64,000 nucleotides of DNA from Actinomycetes bacterium (GTDB lineage Bacteria; Actinomycetota; Acidimicrobiia; Acidimicrobiales; RAAP-2). Numbering within the stretch: the stretch's first letter is position 1; the number at the start of each line of letters is the position of its first letter. Of the stretch, positions 1 through 7,827 are shown piece after piece. Location: contig JAJYEQ010000001.1 of NCBI GenBank assembly GCA_021785695.1, positions 1 to 64,000 on the forward strand, in the 5' to 3' direction. The position numbers and the translations under genes were made by a program. Below the pieces are notes generated by a model, which saw nothing but the letters and a program-made list of their open reading frames with translations, was not told the origin of the DNA and made no database searches.

Positions 1-62
1 GCATGGGTAATGCCCTCAGCCGCCAGTCTTCGAATCAGGGCCCAGTCTTCCAAAGTGATCAC
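1..62 (-). CDS. istA: IS21-family transposase IstA, N-terminal fragment (runs off window)
   Basis: On the minus strand from a GTG at 62 the frame reads ITLEDWALIRRLAAEGITHA up to the window edge. This matches the usual start of IS21-family IstA proteins (EDWALIRRL followed by a helix-turn-helix). IstA is the DDE transposase that works with the ATPase IstB. An in-frame TGA lies four codons further upstream, so GTG is the only sensible start. Only 20 residues are visible, so whether the element is intact cannot be judged. The element terminus lies just upstream, at about 125. Confidence 0.7.
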   Translation of the reverse strand, partial: MITLEDWALIRRLAAEGITH

Positions 63-76
63 CCTCCATTTTCAGG

Positions 77-125
77 TGTTCACTTTTCACCGTCGAAAGT
101 GCTCAGTTTTCGAGCGTTGCCGACA
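77..125. repeat. IS21-type terminal repeat array and outer element end
   Basis: Read on the minus strand, this end starts TGTCGGCAAC at 125 and is followed by spaced copies of a GAAAA-TGA(A/G)CAC motif at about 104-112 and 81-90. Multiple short repeats near a TG-starting terminus just upstream of istA are typical of IS21-family ends, where IstA binds. I place the outer boundary at 125. The other end is outside the window. Confidence 0.5.
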
Positions 126-184
126 GCTTCGGGTGGTTGCCAGCTCCACGACACGCCTGCGGCGCGGGAGCGATCGCGCTCGGT

Positions 185-331
185 GCCGCGGGCGGGTCCC
201 TCACCCAGACGGCGGCCGATCTCGGCATCACCCACGGTGCCCTCTCCCCCAGGATCAAACAGGACAGCCTCGACTGGGGGCTGATCCCCGGTCGCACGAC
301 CACCGAGTCCAGCGAGGTACGCCGGGCGCGC
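185..331 (+). pseudogene. IS3-family OrfA transposase remnant
   Basis: One plus frame reads TQTAADLGITHGALSPRIKQ and then an IPGRTTTESSEVRRAR stretch. This resembles the helix-turn-helix and the following Glu/Arg-rich segment of IS3-family OrfA. No start codon with a ribosome site, no complete OrfA and no OrfB catalytic domain are present. It is a short relic beside the IS21 end, showing that this flank has taken repeated insertions. The rest of 332-485 holds nothing I recognise. Confidence 0.5.
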
Positions 332-485
332 ACGTCCCTGTCCCGACCCGATCCTCGAAGCCAGCGGCTGGGCCGACGAAGGGCTCGCGTGCACCGGCAC
401 CGACCCGATGCTGGGCCACGCGTCCGGGTGCCACGGCGGACTCTCTCGGTGACCGCGGTGTCACTGTACGACGCACATCTCTCTC

Positions 486-507
486 GTGGGGGTATCCATT
501 TCGTGAC
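486..507 (+). repeat. Left 22-bp imperfect inverted repeat
   Basis: Thirteen perfect bases (GTGGGGGTATCCA), then five more after a two-base gap, match the reverse complement of 2570-2591. It lies 44 bp beyond the stop of the AbiEii-like gene. The bases just outside are a short CTCTCT run, and a CTCTCT also lies just outside the right repeat. That may be chance or a weak target duplication. Confidence 0.5.
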
Positions 508-550
508 GCCTGTGGGCACACAGTGAGGTAACCTCGCCGACCGCAACCCG

Positions 551-1462
551 CTAGGAGCGCCCGCCGTTCGCCTGCTGGTCCCAGTCGATGCGCTCGATGA
601 GGCCGTTGACCACGAGCCGCGTCGCCCGGTACGCGTCGAAGCGCTCCCGCACATGCAGATCAGGATCCTCGCCGTGCGTGCGCGCGAGCACGTTGGCGTA
701 CCCGGTCGGTCCCGGGTACTCGGGTCCCTGGAACGCCCGCTTCAGCAGCGCCAGTGCCTCGGGCACCAGCGGGTGATTGAACGTCGGGCGCGCGGCGATC
801 TGGCGCACGGCCTCCTCGGGGCCACGGTCGAGGTTGAGGCAGAACCAGGCGACGTCGTACCCATCCTTGTCGTCATCGCGCCCGTTGAGTGCGAAGGCCT
901 TCGCCACGAGGAGCCCCAGGGGACCCGAGTGGCGGAAGCGCACCGTGGCCCGGGTCGGAGTGGGCTTGTAGAGCAGCTCGATATCGACCTCGTGCTCCAC
1001 CGCGTCGAGCTCGAGCAGGTCCTGGGTCTCCAGTACGAACGGGCGTAGGCGGGTCCCGGCGTTGTGGGCCGCGGTGTCGTCGCTCAGGGCGTGGGTACCG
1101 TCGGCCCGTGGTGCGGACTCCCCGCGCGGCGCGAGGAAGTCGACCAGGATCGGCAGCCCGGGGGCTCCGGTCCTCTTGTGCCACCGGAAGCTGGTTCCGG
1201 CTGTCGGCTCGAAGTACGGATCTATGAGCTCCTCGATGGACGCGTAGTACTCCGCGGTCGCCCCTTGGGAGATCGCCACCGACAGGCAGATGTCGAGATC
1301 CGACGTGCCGATGTGGGCCTCTCGGGGCTCCTTCACGAGGAGGGGTGGCACCAGGCCCCCGATGAGTACGAGGTGCTTCGCACCCATGCCCCCGAGCAGG
1401 TAGAGGAGACTGGCAGCCTCCTCTACCATGGGATCGACCGGGTGCCGCTCGTCTCGCGTCAT
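551..1462 (-). CDS. AbiEii-type nucleotidyltransferase (toxin of a type IV-like toxin-antitoxin pair)
   Basis: A 303-residue protein of the AbiEii/AbiGii nucleotidyltransferase family. The polymerase-beta-like core is visible as GGLVP near residue 34 and TSDLDIC about 20 residues later, where the DxD pair would bind metal. A later KDGYDVAWF motif matches the conserved K-D-x-x-D segment of the family. In known AbiE systems the NTase modifies tRNA or other RNA and stops growth until neutralised. I chose the ATG at 1462 because it overlaps the upstream gene's TGA as ATGA; a longer open frame runs to 1564 inside that gene. The 56.6-kb gene is a relative sharing the GGLVP and D-x-D motifs. Confidence 0.75.
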   Translation of the reverse strand: MTRDERHPVDPMVEEAASLLYLLGGMGAKHLVLIGGLVPPLLVKEPREAHIGTSDLDICLSVAISQGATAEYYASIEELIDPYFEPTAGTSFRWHKRTGAPGLPILVDFLAPRGESAPRADGTHALSDDTAAHNAGTRLRPFVLETQDLLELDAVEHEVDIELLYKPTPTRATVRFRHSGPLGLLVAKAFALNGRDDDKDGYDVAWFCLNLDRGPEEAVRQIAARPTFNHPLVPEALALLKRAFQGPEYPGPTGYANVLARTHGEDPDLHVRERFDAYRATRLVVNGLIERIDWDQQANGGRS

Positions 1463-2427
1463 AGGACTTGCTCGCCCCACAGGTCGAGGAAGACCGAGCT
1501 CGCCGCGTCGCCGCGCGGCTCCAAGGTGAGATCGGTCGCCACGCGACTCGGCGGGGCGACCCACACGCCGTGCACCAGGCGTGCGTCGTTCGCGGCGAAG
1601 CGGTCCCGGTCCTCCACGAGGACGACGTTGGCACCCGCCGCGGTCCGCAGCCCCCCGAGCCGGGCCGGAAGGTCCTCGAGTCCCGAGGAGATCGGGACTC
1701 GGATCAGCACGCGCTGGATCGAGGACACCACCGGCACCCCCAGTAGTCGGGCTCCCTCGGCCCCGCTGCGGATGAGCGGGACGCCGTCAATCTCGACTGC
1801 CAGGTCCTCGACGTCGGGGATGTAGCACGACACCATGGGCGGCTGCTCGCGACGGGCCTGAGTGACGAGCCAGCGCCGCAGCCCCCGCGTGTCGCGTGAG
1901 CGCACCCCCGCTTGGCCCTCGCCGGCGCGCTCGACGAGGTTGAGCAACAGAAGGTCACGCACGAGGTTGTGCGCCGTCCCGCTGGAGACCTGGGCCTGCT
2001 GGGCCAGCCGGGGCTCCGTCCACGTCGCGTCCGGGTGATCGGCGATCAGCTGCGCGGCGCGTATCGAGGAAGTGCGCATCCGCCGCCGCTTCGGCTGAGC
2101 GGGCGCCGAGCGCGGAGCACCAGGCACCCAGGCCCGTCCCGCCGCGTCGGTGTAGGCGATGCCGCGGTCCTCGAGTCCCACGGCGCTCGCGTCGTCGAGG
2201 ACGGCCTCCACGACGAGCAGCAGCACACTCGCCGTAGGCGCAGCCAGCTCGTCGAGGTGCTGGGCATCGCGCCCCGTGATGCGTCGGACTTCGAGGGACT
2301 GAACGACGCCCTCGCCGAGCAGGGCCGAGGCCGGCGCTCGCAGGAGGAGGCTGACCGTTGGGACGCTCTCGAGGCCCGCGCGCCACGGGTCCTCGATGTT
2401 CTCGGCGATCGCTACGGTGGTTCTCAT
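1459..2427 (-). CDS. AbiEi-like winged-helix antitoxin/regulator
   Basis: A 322-residue protein directly upstream of the AbiEii-like toxin and overlapping it by ATGA. A winged helix-turn-helix is visible at about residues 130-165 (TWTEPRLAQQAQVSSGTAHN followed by a wing rich in hydrophobics). The C-terminal half has the mixed alpha/beta pattern seen in AbiEi-like proteins. In characterised systems AbiEi neutralises the toxin without direct binding and represses the operon. It is longer than the classic AbiEi. ATG at 2427 is preferred over GTG at 2436 because a TATAGT box lies seven bases upstream, suggesting a leaderless message. Family assignment rests mainly on gene order and the HTH. Confidence 0.6.
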   Translation of the reverse strand: MRTTVAIAENIEDPWRAGLESVPTVSLLLRAPASALLGEGVVQSLEVRRITGRDAQHLDELAAPTASVLLLVVEAVLDDASAVGLEDRGIAYTDAAGRAWVPGAPRSAPAQPKRRRMRTSSIRAAQLIADHPDATWTEPRLAQQAQVSSGTAHNLVRDLLLLNLVERAGEGQAGVRSRDTRGLRRWLVTQARREQPPMVSCYIPDVEDLAVEIDGVPLIRSGAEGARLLGVPVVSSIQRVLIRVPISSGLEDLPARLGGLRTAAGANVVLVEDRDRFAANDARLVHGVWVAPPSRVATDLTLEPRGDAASSVFLDLWGEQVL

Positions 2428-2542
2428 AGTTCTCACTATACTACCGTGCTTGACTAATGATGAGAAACCCCTAGTCCCGGTATTTACAGCATTGCTGACT
2501 GAGTACTCTCATTTTATTAGCGTCTTTGGCTTTAGATGAGAA
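2420..2542 (-). promoter_or_regulatory. Promoter and possible operator of the first AbiE-like operon
   Basis: On the minus strand TATAGT (plus coordinates 2435-2440) sits seven bases before the ATG at 2427, so the transcript probably has almost no leader. The hexamer TGAGAA or its complement TTCTCA occurs four times: 2421-2426, 2430-2435, 2461-2466 and 2537-2542. The first two are direct to each other and opposite to the last two. Repeats around the start are what an autoregulating AbiEi protein would bind. The -35 box is not clear. Confidence 0.4.
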
Positions 2543-2555
2543 TCTTTCCTCGCGA

Positions 2556-2590
2556 TGGGGGTATCCACTGCCACGACGTGGATACCCCCA
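2556..2590 (-). terminator. 13-bp perfect hairpin at the right inverted repeat
   Basis: TGGGGGTATCCAC at 2556-2568 pairs perfectly with 2578-2590 across a nine-base loop. It lies five bases beyond the stop of the minus-strand oxidoreductase gene, so it could end that transcript. No T-run follows, which is common for actinobacterial hairpins. Its outer arm is also the right inverted repeat of the AbiE unit, so the two roles cannot be separated by sequence. Confidence 0.5.
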
Positions 2591-2594
2591 CTCT

Positions 2595-4559
2595 CTAGAT
2601 CTGGTCCGCGGCGACCAGGGCCTCCAGCACAGCCTCCTCGACGCTGCGCGGCGCCAGGCAGTCACCAATGCCGACCGCGGCGGGCACGCCGCGCGCGACC
2701 AGCTCGCCCAGCAGCTCGTCGTTGGCCTGGTGACCCGTCGCGAGCACGACGCCGGTCACCGGAGCGCAGAGCACCGGCTGCTCGGTGAGCACGTGCTGGA
2801 GGTAGAGGGTGTCGTCGTCGACACCGAAGGGCCGCACCAGAGGTACCACCTCGACACCCGCGCGCGCCAGGGCGGCCAGCGCCACGTCGCGCACGTACTG
2901 CTGGAGCGACGCGCCCGCGCCGTAGCCGGTGGTCGCCAGCACGACCGACGAGCCGCGCGCCGCGAGCAGGCGGGCCATCCCGACGCCGACCCAGTCGCCG
3001 CGCCAGTCGACGATCGCCCAGCGCCCGCGCGCGCAGCGCTCGGGATCCTCGAGGACCTCCCAGGCGCTGAGCACCGCCGGGTCGCCGAGGATCTCGAGGT
3101 CGGGCCGGTAGGGCCGGGCCCCGGTGGCCACGATGACGGCGTCGGCCCCCGCGCGCGCCACGTCGTTAGCGTCGAGGCGTCGCCCGAACTCCCAGGCGGC
3201 TCCCGCGCGCTGGGCCTCCCCGAGCAGGTTGTCGATCACGCCGGCGAACTCGTCGCGCCCGGGCAGGCGTGCGGCCAGGCGGACCTGGCCGCCCGGCACC
3301 GCTGCGGCCTCGACGATGCGGACCCGGTGGCCCCGGGCGCCGGCCACGGCAGCGGCCTTCAGGCCGGCCGGCCCCGCCCCCACGACCAGCACGTCGCGGC
3401 GCCCCCGCGCCGGGTGCGGGGCCCCGTAGCGCAGCTCGCGCCCGGTCTCGGGGTGCTGGATGCACGAGATGGGCACGCCCGCCTGGAAGTGGCCGATGCA
3501 GGCCTGGTTGCAGGCCACGCAGGCCCGGATCTCCTCCTCGCGCCCGGCCGCGGCCTTGGCGGGCATCTCGGGATCGCAGATCAGCGCGCGCGTCATGACG
3601 CAGGCGTCGGCCTCGCCGGCCGCCAGGATCCGCTCGGCGTCCTGGGGCTGGTTGATCCGGCCCGCCACCATGACCGGGACGCGCACCTGGGCCCGCAGGC
3701 GCCCGGCCGCGCCGGCCACGTAGCCCGCGCGCTCCGACATCTCGGGCACGATGTGGCCCGAGCCCCGCAGCGTCGCCGAGGTGCCCGTCGTCACGCTCAG
3801 GTAGTCGAGCAGGCCCTCGGAGGCCAGAGCGAGCGCCGCGGCGACGGCCTCGTGCTCGGGCAGGCCCGCCGGGTCGTGCTCGTCGAGCGAGAGGCGCAGC
3901 CCGACGACGGCGCCCGGCCCGACGCGCCCGCGCACGCTGGCCAGCACTTCGGCCAGGAACCGGCGCCGCTGGCGCGGCCCGCCCCCGTAGGCGTCGGCGC
4001 GCACGTTGGCGTGGGGGTTGAGGAACTGGGCCGGCAGGTAGCCGTGCGAGGCCACGACCTCGACGCCGGCCAGGCCCGCGGCGACCAGGCGCGCGGCGGC
4101 CGCGCCGTAGGCGTCGACGATCTCGGCGATCTCGGCCCCGCTGAGGGCCCGGGGCATCACCGCGAAGCGCTCGGTCGGGCGCGCCGAGGGGGCCCAGGCC
4201 ACCGGCGAGGGTCCCTCGGGGGACTCGGCGACCTCCCGGCCCGGGTGGAACAGCTGGCCCACCAGCACCGTCGCGTAGGGCGCGACCGCCGCGGCCAGGC
4301 GGGCGAAGCCCGGCACGCAGCCGTCGTCGTCGGCCATGAGGACGTGGCTGGTGTAGCGAGCGCTCGGGTGCACCCCGGCCACCTGCACCACGATCATCCC
4401 GGCGCCCCCGCGGGCGCGCGCCTCGTGGTAGGCGACGAGCTGGTCGGTGACGCGTCCGTGGTCGACCATGACGGTGTCGTGGCCCGAGGACACGATGCGG
4501 TTGGGCACGGTGATGGGCCCGAGGGCCAGCGGGGCGAGCAGGTGGGGGAACTCCGCCAT
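2595..4559 (-). CDS. Old-yellow-enzyme / 2,4-dienoyl-CoA reductase-type FMN-FeS-FAD oxidoreductase
   Basis: A 654-residue protein with the full three-part layout of the FadH, trimethylamine dehydrogenase and mycofactocin-associated OYE group. An N-terminal FMN TIM barrel spans about residues 1-340. A 4Fe-4S site (CVACNQACIG, then a cysteine 12 residues on) lies at about 345-370. A C-terminal FAD/NAD(P) domain starts with the Rossmann motif VLVVGAGPAGLKAA near residue 390. Such enzymes move electrons from NAD(P)H through FAD and the cluster to FMN, reducing activated double bonds or oxidising amines. The substrate cannot be read from sequence. The upstream neighbours on this strand are the PIG-L deacetylase and the helicase. 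The length is normal for the family. Confidence 0.8.
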   Translation of the reverse strand: MAEFPHLLAPLALGPITVPNRIVSSGHDTVMVDHGRVTDQLVAYHEARARGGAGMIVVQVAGVHPSARYTSHVLMADDDGCVPGFARLAAAVAPYATVLVGQLFHPGREVAESPEGPSPVAWAPSARPTERFAVMPRALSGAEIAEIVDAYGAAAARLVAAGLAGVEVVASHGYLPAQFLNPHANVRADAYGGGPRQRRRFLAEVLASVRGRVGPGAVVGLRLSLDEHDPAGLPEHEAVAAALALASEGLLDYLSVTTGTSATLRGSGHIVPEMSERAGYVAGAAGRLRAQVRVPVMVAGRINQPQDAERILAAGEADACVMTRALICDPEMPAKAAAGREEEIRACVACNQACIGHFQAGVPISCIQHPETGRELRYGAPHPARGRRDVLVVGAGPAGLKAAAVAGARGHRVRIVEAAAVPGGQVRLAARLPGRDEFAGVIDNLLGEAQRAGAAWEFGRRLDANDVARAGADAVIVATGARPYRPDLEILGDPAVLSAWEVLEDPERCARGRWAIVDWRGDWVGVGMARLLAARGSSVVLATTGYGAGASLQQYVRDVALAALARAGVEVVPLVRPFGVDDDTLYLQHVLTEQPVLCAPVTGVVLATGHQANDELLGELVARGVPAAVGIGDCLAPRSVEEAVLEALVAADQI

Positions 4560-4574
4560 GGCCCCGGCGCCGGC

Positions 4575-5306
4575 TCAGCCGGTGGTGATCACCCGGAAGG
4601 ACTCGGCTAGGCGCTGGCCGCCGAGGCGGGCCCGCGCGGCGGTCGCCCGGGCGCCGGCGCGCAGGGTCTTGCGCAAGCCGCGGCGGTCGCCCACCTGGGA
4701 GGCGTGGCAGCGCAGCGCGGCGATCTTGTCGTCGAAGGTCCGCGTGATGTCGACCACCAGGTTCGCCCCCACCGACGTGGACAGCCACACCTCGCGCACC
4801 ACGTGGGGCGCCAGGCCCTCGGCGAGCAGCTCGGGGAAGGCGTGGGGGTTGCGCGCGTCGGGGTAGACGGCGCGCAGCGTGGCCTCGCCGGCCGCCAGGT
4901 GGTCGGGGTGCGAGGCGTAGATCCGGTCGTAGTTGCGCTCGGGGCTCTGGCAGATGACCAAGTCGGGCCGCTGGGTGCGGATGACCCGGGCCAGGGCCGC
5001 GCGCAGCTCCAAGGTCACCTCGACGCGCCCGTCGGACCAGCGCAGGAAGGTGAGGTCGCTCACCCCGAGGGCGGCGGCGGCGGCGCGCTGCTCGGCCTCG
5101 CGGGTGACGGCGCGCTCCTCGGGAGTCGCGCGCGACGAGTCGCCCCCGGCATCGCCCGAGGTCACCAGGCAGTAGGCGACGTTCACGCCGTCGCGCACCA
5201 GGCGCGCCACCGTGCCGCCGGCGCCGAAGTCGACGTCGTCGGGGTGCGCCATCACCACCAGCGCGCGCGCGAAGCGCGGGTCGCGGTGGTAGCGCGGGGT
5301 CTTCAC
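4575..5306 (-). CDS. PIG-L family deacetylase (LmbE/MshB-like)
   Basis: A 243-residue zinc-dependent N-acetylglucosaminyl deacetylase-type protein. The signature AHPDD occurs near residue 20 (VVMAHPDDVDFGAGGTVARL) and a second metal ligand is in YASHPDH at about 130. The family includes MshB and Mca of mycothiol metabolism and several glycan deacetylases. The best match by eye is a general PIG-L protein, so I give no symbol. Its start codon overlaps the helicase stop as ATGA, so the two are translationally coupled. It ends 15 bp before the start of the oxidoreductase. Confidence 0.8.
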   Translation of the reverse strand: MKTPRYHRDPRFARALVVMAHPDDVDFGAGGTVARLVRDGVNVAYCLVTSGDAGGDSSRATPEERAVTREAEQRAAAAALGVSDLTFLRWSDGRVEVTLELRAALARVIRTQRPDLVICQSPERNYDRIYASHPDHLAAGEATLRAVYPDARNPHAFPELLAEGLAPHVVREVWLSTSVGANLVVDITRTFDDKIAALRCHASQVGDRRGLRKTLRAGARATAARARLGGQRLAESFRVITTG

Positions 5307-6538
5307 GCGCTGACCGCGTCCGCCTCGGGGTTCCAGGTGTCCAAGTGCGCCAGGTTCGGGTTGTTCGAGAACACCTCGATCACCGGCCGCTTGAGGCCGA
5401 GGCGCCGCATCAGCACCTCAGCGCCCAGCACCTGGTTCCACAGCAGCAGCGAGACGACCACGCCGGTCGAGCCGGCGCGCGCGGTGCGACCCGAGCGGTG
5501 CAGGTAGGCCTTGTGGTCCTCGGGCGGGTCGAAGTGGATGACGCAGTCGACGCCGTCGATGTCCAGGCCGCGCGCGGCGACGTCGGTCGCCACCAGCACC
5601 GCCAGGCGGTCGGCGGTGAAGTCGGCCAGCGTGCGCTCGCGCTGGGCCTGGCGCAGGTCGCCGTGGATCGCCCCGGCCCGCACGCCCTCCTTGGCCAGCT
5701 GCTCGACCAGGCGGTCGGCCCCGCGCTTGGTGCGCACGAAGACGAGGACCCGATGGAGGGGCGCCACGATCGAGGCGACGACCTTGATCCGGTCGAGCTG
5801 GTGGACCTTCAAGAAGTGGTGCACCATCTCGGACACCGTCACCGAGTCCGAGACCACCTCGTGGAAGACCGGGTCGGTCAGGTAGCGCTTGACCAGGCGG
5901 TCGACCGCGCCGTCGAGGGTGGCCGAGAAGAGCAGGGTCTGGTGGGCGTGGCGGCCGATGTGGCGCAGCACCCATTCGACCTGGGGCATGAAGCCCATGT
6001 CGGCCATGCGGTCGGCCTCGTCGATGACCAGCTCGGCGATCCGGTCGAGGGCCACCTCGCCGCGGTCGCCGAGGTCGATCAGGCGGCCCGGCGTCGCGAT
6101 GACGAGGTCCACCCCGCCGTGCAGGCGCGCGATCTGGCGCTCGATGTCGGCACCGCCGTAGAGGGCGCCGACGCGCACGCCGACGGCCTGGCCGAGCGGG
6201 GCCAGCACGTCGCGCACCTGGATGGCGAGCTCGCGCGTGGGCACCAGCACCAGGCCCCGGGGGCGCGTCGGGCGCGTGCCGGCGATGGCCGGCGACGCCG
6301 CCAGGCGCTGCAGGACGGGCAGGCCGAACCCGAGCGTCTTGCCCGAGCCGGTCTTGGCCTTGCCGCACACGTCGCGCCCGGCCAGGGCGTCGCCGATGGT
6401 CAGGGCCTGGATGGGGAAGGCCGTGGTGATCCCCTGGCTGTCGAGCGCGGCCACCAGGCGGGCGTCCACACTCAGGTCGGCAAAGGTCAGGTCCGTGGCG
6501 TACGACTCGGTCGCCGCCACGTTGGTGGGCATACTCAC
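5303..6538 (-). CDS. DEAD-box RNA helicase
   Basis: A 411-residue two-domain superfamily 2 helicase. The Walker A motif AKTGSGKT is at residues 61-68, then PTRELAIQ, the Walker B/DEAD box in VIDEADRMADMGF, and SAT (motif III). RGLDID and HRSGRTARAG (motif VI) follow in the second domain. It would unwind structured RNA using ATP, for example in ribosome assembly or mRNA turnover. The C-terminal tail is short, so no accessory RNA-binding domain is present. It starts with GTG at 6538 or ATG at 6532, and is divergent from the peroxiredoxin. Confidence 0.9.
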   Translation of the reverse strand: MSMPTNVAATESYATDLTFADLSVDARLVAALDSQGITTAFPIQALTIGDALAGRDVCGKAKTGSGKTLGFGLPVLQRLAASPAIAGTRPTRPRGLVLVPTRELAIQVRDVLAPLGQAVGVRVGALYGGADIERQIARLHGGVDLVIATPGRLIDLGDRGEVALDRIAELVIDEADRMADMGFMPQVEWVLRHIGRHAHQTLLFSATLDGAVDRLVKRYLTDPVFHEVVSDSVTVSEMVHHFLKVHQLDRIKVVASIVAPLHRVLVFVRTKRGADRLVEQLAKEGVRAGAIHGDLRQAQRERTLADFTADRLAVLVATDVAARGLDIDGVDCVIHFDPPEDHKAYLHRSGRTARAGSTGVVVSLLLWNQVLGAEVLMRRLGLKRPVIEVFSNNPNLAHLDTWNPEADAVSA

Positions 6539-6654
6539 AACTGCATCCGTGTTCTCGGTCGGGCCCGAGACCGGCAGGTAGCAGGGGGCCCCGGCCCGTA
6601 TCGGGGCCGCACCCCTAGTGTAGAGGCGATTGACCCACCAATGACGGAGGTGCC

Positions 6655-7131
6655 ATGCGACTGGCCGTCGGCGACCCCGCTCCCGACTTCGCGCTGCCCG
6701 ACGCCACCGGGCGCATCGTGCGCCGCTCCGACTTCGCGACGCGGCGCCTGGTCCTCTACTTCTACCCGGCCGACCTGACGCCGGGCTGCACCACCGAGGC
6801 CTGCGAGTTCAACGACGAGCTGGCCGCCCTGGGCCACCTGGGGACCGCCGTGGTGGGCGTCTCGCCCGACCCGGCCGCCCGGCACCAGGAGTTCATCGCG
6901 CGCCACGGCTTGACCTTTCCCCTGCTCAGCGACCTCGACCGGTCGGTGATGCGCGCCTACGGCGCCTACGGCGAGAAGGTCCTCTACGGCAAGACCGTCA
7001 CCGGGGTGATCCGCTCGACGTTCGTCGTGGGCCCCACCGGCCTGCTCGAGCACGTCTGGTACGGCGTGCGCGCGAGCGGCCACGCCGCGCGCGTGCGCGC
7101 GGCTCTGGCCGCGACGGCGGGCGCCTCCTAG
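6655..7131 (+). CDS. bcp: Peroxiredoxin, BCP/PrxQ type
   Basis: A 158-residue thioredoxin-fold peroxidase. The peroxidatic cysteine lies in ADLTPGCTTEACEF (PxxxTxxC near residue 45) and a second cysteine five residues later can act as resolving residue, the typical PrxQ arrangement. It reduces hydroperoxides in the cytosol using thioredoxin or a similar donor. A strong ribosome site (GGAGG, five bases before the ATG) fixes the start. The gene is divergent from the helicase. Its stop overlaps the stop of the convergent DedA gene within a shared CTAG. Confidence 0.88.
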   Translation: MRLAVGDPAPDFALPDATGRIVRRSDFATRRLVLYFYPADLTPGCTTEACEFNDELAALGHLGTAVVGVSPDPAARHQEFIARHGLTFPLLSDLDRSVMRAYGAYGEKVLYGKTVTGVIRSTFVVGPTGLLEHVWYGVRASGHAARVRAALAATAGAS

Positions 7132-7766
7132 CGGCGCGCGTGGCGCCCGCGGGCGGGCGCCGGGGTGCTGTGGCGCCGCACCGACCGCACGCGCAGGACG
7201 AAGCCCCACGCCAGGGCGATCACGATCACGATGATGGTCGGGGTCTGCAGCAGGTGCGCGTCGTGGCTGACCCGGGTCCAGCTGGACCCGGCCGCGTGGC
7301 CGAGCCCGGTGAGCAGGCCGATCCAGATCGCCGAGCCGATCACCGTCAACACGGCGAAGCGGCCCCGGCGCATCTCGGCGACGCCGGCGGGCAGCGAGAT
7401 GACCGTGCGCACCACGGGCAGCACCCGGCCCACCAGCACCGAGACGCCGCCGTAGCGGTCGAACCAGCGCTCGGCCACGTCGAGGTCGTGGTGGGTCAGC
7501 AGGATCCACTTGCCGTAGCGGTCCACGATGGCGCGCCCGAGCGAGCGGCCCACCTCGTAGGCGATGACCGATCCCACCAGCGAGCCGATCACCCCCACGA
7601 CGATCACCCCGACGATCGAGAGCTGGGCGTGCCCGGTCACCGCCGCGGTGGTCAGGGCCCCGGCGAACCCGAAGGTCACCTCCGAGGGGATGGGGATGAG
7701 GGCCGACTCGGCGATGGCGAGCAGAAACAGGGCTAGGTACCCGTAGTGCTGGACGAACGATGACAT
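7128..7766 (-). CDS. DedA-family (VTT domain) membrane protein
   Basis: About 212 residues with four to five hydrophobic segments. The DedA signatures are present: a small-residue-rich GSVIAYEVGRSLG segment, then GRVLPVVRTVISLPAGVAEM, whose conserved arginine and proline are needed in DedA proteins. The family scrambles or flips lipids such as undecaprenyl phosphate and supports membrane potential. I prefer the ATG at 7766; a GTG at 7799 would add 11 polar residues ahead of the first membrane segment. The C-terminus is very Arg-rich. Confidence 0.82.
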   Translation of the reverse strand: MSSFVQHYGYLALFLLAIAESALIPIPSEVTFGFAGALTTAAVTGHAQLSIVGVIVVGVIGSLVGSVIAYEVGRSLGRAIVDRYGKWILLTHHDLDVAERWFDRYGGVSVLVGRVLPVVRTVISLPAGVAEMRRGRFAVLTVIGSAIWIGLLTGLGHAAGSSWTRVSHDAHLLQTPTIIVIVIALAWGFVLRVRSVRRHSTPAPARGRHARR

Positions 7767-7827
7767 CGGACCATTCTCGCGTCTCGCGCCCGCCGCCACG
7801 CGCGCACGAGCCGATCTTCCTGAATTC

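Larger units (their letters stand above)
486..2591. mobile_element. Putative non-autonomous element carrying an AbiE-like pair, bounded by inverted repeats
   Basis: GTGGGGGTATCCA at 486-498 recurs inverted at 2579-2591. The similarity continues inward (TCGTG at 501-505 and 2572-2576), giving about 19 of 22 matching positions. The two repeats enclose exactly the two AbiE-like genes and nothing else. IS debris lies immediately to the left, and a core metabolic gene ends within a few bases of the right repeat. No transposase lies inside. Reading this as a mobilisable unit is inference; the right repeat also forms a hairpin that could simply be a terminator. Confidence 0.4.

Noticed and set aside
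2526..4610. A 694-codon plus-strand frame opposite the oxidoreductase
   Set aside because: Composition typical of antisense shadow; the minus strand encodes FMN, FeS and FAD motifs in order.
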